Source of the DNA: a bacterium
GTDB taxonomy: Bacteria > Patescibacteriota > Minisyncoccia > RBG-13-40-8-A
DNA length: 10,277 nucleotides
Assembly: GCA_030692145.1 (NCBI GenBank)
Contig: JAUYCU010000081.1
Coordinates: 1-10,277 of the forward strand
Direction: 5' to 3'
Position 1 is the first letter of the stretch. Each line of letters begins with the position of its first letter. The translations under genes were made by a program, and so were the position numbers. This document shows, piece by piece, positions 6,823 through 10,277 of the stretch. Under the pieces are notes generated by a model. The model worked only from the letters and a program-made list of their open reading frames with translations. It did not search any database and was not told the DNA's origin.

Positions 6823-6829
6823 GGATTGA

Positions 6830-7717
6830 CTATTTGTGCCCTTTTTTGCTCCAAGTTACAAGCAATGCACTGGCAATAAACAATGAGGTATATGTTCCGA
6901 CAACGATTCCGATAATTAATGTCAAGGCGAAATACTTTAACGTTTCCCCGCCGAAAACAAAAAGCATAGACAAAATTAATAACGTACAAAATCCGGTACT
7001 CAGAGATCTACCGATTATCTGATTCAAGCTTTGATTAACGATATCGGAAAAACTGTCAACCTTGGATTTCAGAAGATTTTCTCTCACTCTGTCAAAAATA
7101 ATCACTTTATCGTTTATGGTATAGCCGAGAATCATCAGCAGAGCGGCGACAATCGAAATCGTAAGCTGAATATTTTCGAATTTGCCCAAAAGAACCAAGA
7201 CCAAAAGGGGTACCAAAACATCAATAGTCAATGTAATAATCGAAACCAATCCGTACTGCCAACCGGCAATGGGCCATGTAAGCTTTCTGAAAGCAATGGC
7301 TATATATATCAGAAGCGCAACCAAAGAAACAACAATCAGAATTATCGTTTTTTGCCTCAATTCTTTTCCGATGGTTGGACCGATGCTCTCAAATCTCTTT
7401 TCCTGAATTTTAGAAATTTCTTCCAAACTCGAAAACATTTGCTGATGGACGGATTCATCTATATTTTTGAATCTCAAAATAACACCGTTTTCTCCCGTAG
7501 GCTGAATAGTTGTTTCGCCCAAATCAAATTTATTCAATTTTTCCTGAATTACGGAATTGGCCGGCCTTGAATCAAAATTAACCTCCCAGATTGTACCGCC
7601 AAGAAAGTCCGTGCTTAAATTCAAACCGAACTCGAATAAACAAAAAATACTGGCAGCCACCATAATGCCTGTAATAATGTAATGAAACTTATAATATTTT
7701 ACGAATGGAAAATTCAT
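6830..7717 (-). CDS. secF: Protein translocase subunit SecF
   Basis: Inner-membrane partner of SecD that uses the proton gradient to finish export through SecYEG. It has 295 residues, the usual size. The first membrane helix is about 13-30. LSTDFLGGT (34-42) is the SecF signature at the start of the periplasmic domain, which runs to about 122. Five more membrane helices follow (about 124-142, 153-177, 184-202, 240-257, 262-288). GYTINDKVIIFDRVREN (198-214) is the conserved SecF motif in the fourth helix region, and D166 lies in a membrane helix. The gene begins three bases after the secD stop without a clear Shine-Dalgarno sequence, so it is co-transcribed and probably translationally coupled. 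Identification is secure. Confidence 0.96.
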   Translation of the reverse strand: MNFPFVKYYKFHYIITGIMVAASIFCLFEFGLNLSTDFLGGTIWEVNFDSRPANSVIQEKLNKFDLGETTIQPTGENGVILRFKNIDESVHQQMFSSLEEISKIQEKRFESIGPTIGKELRQKTIILIVVSLVALLIYIAIAFRKLTWPIAGWQYGLVSIITLTIDVLVPLLVLVLLGKFENIQLTISIVAALLMILGYTINDKVIIFDRVRENLLKSKVDSFSDIVNQSLNQIIGRSLSTGFCTLLILSMLFVFGGETLKYFALTLIIGIVVGTYTSLFIASALLVTWSKKGHK

Positions 7718-7720
7718 ATT

Positions 7721-9133
7721 TTATAACCAAATTTTTTCGGATTTATCGGGCCTGGAGCGATGAAAAAATTTAATTAAATAATTAGTAATAACGATTGCCG
7801 AAAACATACTCACCAGATTTCCGACAATAAGAGTCAAAGCAAATCCCTTAACAAAGCTGGTTCCAAAAATAAAAAGAACCAAACCAACCAGAATCGTGGT
7901 AAAATTTCCGTCTCTTATTGATGGCCAGGCTCTTTTCGTTCCATTGGTTATAGCGTCGGGAAAACTTCTTCCCGCCTTCAATTCCTCTTTGGACCTGGAA
8001 AATATCAACATGTTGGCGTCAACTGCCATACCCATGGAAAGTAAAAATCCGGCAATGCCCGCAAGGGTCAATGTTACCGGAATAAGCTTAAATAGCGCCA
8101 GGATAAAAATAACGTAAATTATCAAAGAAATAGAAGCAAAAAATCCGCTTAATCTGTAAAAAACTATCATAAAAAGGAGAATCGCCAAAAACCCGATTAT
8201 TCCTGCTTTCAGGCTCTCGGTCAGCGATTCGTGACCAAGCGATGCGCCAACATTCTGCTGGCTGATTAAATTAATCGGTACAGGTAACGCTCCTGCATTT
8301 AATCTTTGCGCCAATTCTTTCGCCTCCTGAAGTGTAAAAGTCCCCGTAATCTGTGCCTTTCCACCGGAAATTTCTTCCTGCACCCGAGGAATGCTTATCG
8401 GCGAACCATCAAGATAAATAGCAAGCACTTTCCCGACATTATTTTTGGTAAGTTCGGCAAAAATTTTTCCGCCTTCGTCGGTAAATTCCAAAGAAACATG
8501 AGGATTGTTGGTGGTTTGGTCAAATGCCAGTTGCGATTTCTTCAAATATCTTCCGGTTAATTGCGTTGATTTAAAATAAGGGTCGGTATTTTGTGCTTCC
8601 ACATCGCCTTCTTGCTGTTTCTTTAAAATCGCATCAGTTTCCGCCTGTTCTTTTTGTTCTTTAAATTCCAAATAAGGAGTTGCGCCAATCATATCGATTG
8701 CGCTTTTTACATCCGTTACTCCGGGCAAATCAACTATCAAACGGTAGGATTCCCCGCTTCGATTTATCTGCACAATCGGTTCGGCAACGCCGAAAAGATT
8801 AACCCTTCTTTCGATTACATCACGAATACCCTCCAAAGAAGCGTCTCTTTCTCCCGTATCAATCGTGGAAAGATCTGCCTGATAAACTAAATGTGTTCCG
8901 CCTTGTAAGTCTAATCCCAACTTGAATGGGATTTTGTGAAATTGAGGAACATTTATCCCGATTTTAGAATTTATCCAATTGACCGATTTGTCCCATAAAA
9001 CCGGGTAATCTAAACTACCGGATAAAATTGTGAGAATAAAAATCGCCAGTATAATCAACCGGACTTTTTTTGTCTGTTTGTCGGAATAACCACCTCTTTC
9101 GCTTGATTCGGTTTTTTTGAAGAATAAACCCAT
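7721..9133 (-). CDS. secD: Protein translocase subunit SecD
   Basis: Inner-membrane subunit that, with SecF, pulls exported proteins out of SecYEG on the outer face. It has 470 residues, shorter than E. coli SecD (about 615) and close to the compact form of many other bacteria. There is one helix near 24-41, then the signature GLDLQGGTHLVYQ (73-85), the P1 domain with VIERRVNLFGVAEP (106-119) and VDLPGV (134-139), and the head subdomain around 150-260. The five remaining helices lie at about 308-327, 331-350, 354-376, 411-427 and 432-455. GMAVDANMLIFSRSKEEL (368-385) is the conserved SecD membrane motif. A Gln/Glu-rich stretch (158-184) in the periplasmic part is less conserved. The ATG at 9133 gives a natural Lys-rich cytoplasmic N-terminus. 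It heads the secD-secF unit with its own promoter and a repeat-bearing leader. Confidence 0.97.
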   Translation of the reverse strand: MGLFFKKTESSERGGYSDKQTKKVRLIILAIFILTILSGSLDYPVLWDKSVNWINSKIGINVPQFHKIPFKLGLDLQGGTHLVYQADLSTIDTGERDASLEGIRDVIERRVNLFGVAEPIVQINRSGESYRLIVDLPGVTDVKSAIDMIGATPYLEFKEQKEQAETDAILKKQQEGDVEAQNTDPYFKSTQLTGRYLKKSQLAFDQTTNNPHVSLEFTDEGGKIFAELTKNNVGKVLAIYLDGSPISIPRVQEEISGGKAQITGTFTLQEAKELAQRLNAGALPVPINLISQQNVGASLGHESLTESLKAGIIGFLAILLFMIVFYRLSGFFASISLIIYVIFILALFKLIPVTLTLAGIAGFLLSMGMAVDANMLIFSRSKEELKAGRSFPDAITNGTKRAWPSIRDGNFTTILVGLVLFIFGTSFVKGFALTLIVGNLVSMFSAIVITNYLIKFFHRSRPDKSEKIWL

Positions 9134-9142
9134 AGGGATAAA

Positions 9143-9184
9143 TCTCTAATCTCTAATCTCTAAATCCTAATTTCTAATTTCTAA
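9143..9184. repeat. Six tandem 7-bp repeats in the secD leader
   Basis: On the plus strand there are three units of TCTCTAA (9143-9163), one ATCCTAA (9164-9170) and two TTTCTAA (9171-9184), 42 bp in perfect 7-bp register. On the mRNA strand the units read TTAGAGA or TTAGAAA. The array lies between the secDF promoter and the secD ATG, ending nine bases before the ATG. Its AGAGA units are the only purine-rich candidates for ribosome binding there. Unit number could change by slipped pairing and alter the leader. Confidence 0.9.
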
Positions 9185-9207
9185 ACAAAATTAAAGGTTA
9201 ATTATTG

Positions 9208-9236
9208 ATTGTAAAATAAAATAATTTTTTTGGCAA
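9208..9236 (-). promoter_or_regulatory. Sigma-70 promoter for secD-secF
   Basis: On the minus strand a -35 TTGCCA (9236-9231) and a -10 TACAAT (9213-9208) are 17 bases apart, each one base off consensus. Transcription would begin near 9201, giving a leader of about 67 bases that contains the 7-bp repeat array. It diverges from the plus-strand promoter about 60 bases away. Confidence 0.72.
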
Positions 9237-9295
9237 GAGTTTGTCTCCCGTAACACTTTTTGTATTTCTTTCTTCCCCTGTCCGAAGGAATTCAC

Positions 9296-9324
9296 TTGAC
9301 ATTTTATAATTAATAATCTATAAT
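9296..9324 (+). promoter_or_regulatory. Perfect consensus sigma-70 promoter
   Basis: TTGACA (9296-9301), a 17-base AT-rich spacer and TATAAT (9319-9324) match the sigma-70 consensus at every position. Transcription would start near 9331, about 43 bases before the ATG at 9374. It is the strongest promoter in the window and serves the single plus-strand gene. Confidence 0.92.
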
Positions 9325-9360
9325 TCGACTAAGTGTTTCTTGTAAGAATTCTGTAATAGA

Positions 9361-9368
9361 AGGGAGGT
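9361..9368 (+). promoter_or_regulatory. Strong Shine-Dalgarno sequence
   Basis: AGGGAGGT sits five bases before the ATG at 9374 and fixes that start. No minus-strand gene in the window has a comparable site, so this gene is set up for unusually efficient translation. Confidence 0.9.
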
Positions 9369-9373
9369 AAACC

Positions 9374-9868
9374 ATGATTCGTTGTTTGCTTCAGAAACTC
9401 GAGCTGAAAGGCCGAAAAATCCAAGAAGATCAGATGGTAAAATTGCTCGAATATTTGACCCTTAAAAACCAATCTCTTCCATATGACTGGCCTGATTCGT
9501 ACGACTCTGACGATAAACCATATCGCGATGAGGACTGTTTAAACATAAGCCGGAAGATAATACCCATCCTATTCCGCGCCGGCAAAAAACCATATATGCT
9601 AAAAATCATGCCCGCCGGTGATTCCGTTCTTCTATCCCCTCTACATTATAAAGGCGAAATTTCATGGAAGTGTCACTTCGTCTGCGTATGCGATGACTTC
9701 GCATATGATCCTTTAGTTGCTCGCCCTATCCCGTTGGAGGAATACTTCAAAAAAATATTTGGGGTTCCGGTTAAAATAGAAGCAGTGCCATCAGAAACCC
9801 TTTACAAGCAACAACAATTATCGACAAAACTGTACCACCTCTTGGTATCGAGGCTCGTTTTGAGGTAA
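9374..9868 (+). CDS. Hypothetical protein with possible Cys-His-Asp triad
   Basis: I do not recognise a named family for this 164-residue protein. It has no signal peptide or membrane helix, so it is probably cytoplasmic. The order of features resembles papain/transglutaminase-like folds: a Cys at a helix start (DEDCLNISRKIIPILFRAG, C55), a strand-borne His (SWKCHFVCV, H101) and an Asp 11 residues on (FAYDPL, D112), then RPIPLEEYFKKIFG (117-130). That His-strand-Asp-Pro-LEEY pattern is what I remember from protein-glutaminase and related cysteine hydrolases. This is an analogy, not a homology search, and the enzyme activity is inference. An acidic, Tyr-rich patch (about 37-54) precedes C55. 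It lies alone on the plus strand between secD and secA, with a perfect promoter, strong ribosome binding site and its own terminator, as expected for an independent, highly expressed gene. Confidence 0.8.
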   Translation: MIRCLLQKLELKGRKIQEDQMVKLLEYLTLKNQSLPYDWPDSYDSDDKPYRDEDCLNISRKIIPILFRAGKKPYMLKIMPAGDSVLLSPLHYKGEISWKCHFVCVCDDFAYDPLVARPIPLEEYFKKIFGVPVKIEAVPSETLYKQQQLSTKLYHLLVSRLVLR

Positions 9869-9888
9869 AATCTCTTACGAGCCTTTTT
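9851..9888 (+). terminator. Rho-independent terminator of the plus-strand gene
   Basis: AGGCTCGT (9851-9858) pairs perfectly with ACGAGCCT (9877-9884) around an 18-base loop, which can add a GAG/CTC pairing. The stem is followed by a T-run to 9888. The stop codon of the gene (9866-9868) lies in the loop, and the T-run reaches the secA stop codon (9887-9889). Read on the minus strand the stem has no T-run after it, so it serves only the plus-strand gene. Confidence 0.85.
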
Positions 9889-10277
9889 ATTTACCGCAGC
9901 ATTTTTTATACTTCTTCCCCGAACCGCATGGACATGGGTCGTTACGGCCCGCCTTCGCTCCGCCTCGCGGAGCTTCGGCGGGTAAACCCACTTGTCTTTT
10001 TTTATCGCTTGGCTGTTCTTTGAATTCCGCTTTCAGAAGAACATCGACAATGCCGTTGTCGATTTCCTGAAGCACTTCCCTGAACAGTTTTCCGCCTTCG
10101 TTTTTATATTCGACCAATGGGTCGCGCTGACCATAAGCCCTTAATCTGACGCTATCCCTCAGACACTCCATTGTGTCTAAATGCTCCATCCAAATCGTAT
10201 CCACTGTTCTTAAAATCACGAATCTTTCGATATTACGGGTATCGTTTTTTGCGATATCTTTTGTTTTTTCCTGATAT
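9887..10277 (-). CDS. secA: Protein translocase ATPase SecA, C-terminal 130 residues (partial)
   Basis: Motor ATPase that pushes preproteins through SecYEG. The gene enters from the right edge, so the nucleotide-binding domains are outside the window. The visible part starts YQEKTKDIAKNDTRNIERF and continues with the helical scaffold/wing signature (WMEHLDTMECLRDSVRLRAYGQRDPLVEYK, about residues 30-59 of the visible part). A short linker leads to the SEC-C zinc motif (GRNDPCPCGSGKKYKKCCGK), whose four Cys bind zinc and contact SecB or ribosomes in known SecA. The linker is very short and partly encoded by a GC-rich palindrome (PAEAPRGGAKAG). The reading frame is unbroken to the window edge, so the GTG at 10219 is internal. 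The stop codon is shared with the T-run of the convergent terminator. Identification is secure. Confidence 0.97.
   Translation of the reverse strand, partial: YQEKTKDIAKNDTRNIERFVILRTVDTIWMEHLDTMECLRDSVRLRAYGQRDPLVEYKNEGGKLFREVLQEIDNGIVDVLLKAEFKEQPSDKKRQVGLPAEAPRGGAKAGRNDPCPCGSGKKYKKCCGK
9948..9982. repeat. 35-bp palindrome inside the secA tail
   Basis: CCCGCC (9948-9953) pairs with GGCGGG (9977-9982), and GCTCCGC (9957-9963) pairs with GCGGAGC (9967-9973) around loop CTC. A symmetrical TTC/TTC internal loop separates the two stems. It encodes about PAEAPRGGAKAG just before the zinc motif, a spot where SecA linkers vary. The right arm is followed at once by TAAACC, the same junction as in the lysS element. 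Confidence 0.78.

Noticed and set aside
7031..7570. Plus-strand open frame of 179 codons opposite secF
   Set aside because: Antisense to secF with Asn/Gln-rich, low-complexity translation typical of a shadow frame.
9143..9184. The heptamer array as a CRISPR or origin iteron array
   Set aside because: Units are contiguous without spacers and only 7 bp, and no replication or Cas gene is nearby.
10217..10219. GTG as the start of a short SEC-C protein
   Set aside because: The frame stays open upstream to the window edge with clear SecA sequence, so this is an internal valine codon.

Overview
The window looks like a chromosomal segment of an AT-rich bacterium with compact genes and mostly weak ribosome binding sites. 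A candidate-phylum (Patescibacteria/CPR-like) origin is my best guess. The basis is the pairing of a DUF8128-like one-pass membrane protein with a HerA/TraG-like ATPase carrying a C-terminal zinc ribbon, the small lysyl-tRNA synthetase and the very short SecA tail. This placement is from memory of such genomes, not from a search. Nine genes are supported: eight on the minus strand and one on the plus strand.

Layout from right to left, following minus-strand transcription. The 3' end of secA (9887-10277) faces a convergent plus-strand gene (9374-9868). That gene is a self-contained cassette with a perfect TTGACA-17-TATAAT promoter, a strong Shine-Dalgarno sequence and its own terminator. Its protein is unrecognised but has a possible Cys-His-Asp (papain/transglutaminase-like) triad. 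Diverging from it, a second promoter drives secD-secF (9133-6830) through a leader containing six 7-bp tandem repeats. Right after secF a TTGACA-17-TATACT promoter starts a three-gene unit: a regulator with sigma region 4 and HARE-type winged helices (6748-5684), a membrane-anchored DUF8128-like protein (5633-4365) and a HerA/TraG-like ATPase (4362-2758). The unit ends at a rho-independent terminator (2728-2701). Then come lysS (2675-1305), an HD-domain hydrolase (1157-603) and the 5' part of serS (606-1), the last two joined by an ATGA overlap.

Functionally, secA, secD and secF are the motor and accessory parts of Sec export; lysS and serS charge tRNAs. The regulator-DUF8128-ATPase unit has the parts expected of a membrane-tethered DNA- or protein-pumping machine, but its substrate cannot be read from sequence.

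The most unusual signal is a set of GC-rich palindromes in this AT-rich background, several inside open reading frames. A 50-bp element in lysS folds into a perfect three-way junction with no unpaired base outside its loops. A 35-bp palindrome sits in the secA tail. A 23-bp imperfect one forms the C-terminus of the DUF8128-like protein. A composite one fills the lysS-HD gap. The lysS and secA copies end at the same junction (GGG followed by TAAACC). A further short repeat-like insert lies in the LysRS anticodon-binding domain. Together they resemble in-frame protein-inserted palindromic elements, as known from Rickettsia. No CRISPR array, tRNA, rRNA or insertion sequence was seen.
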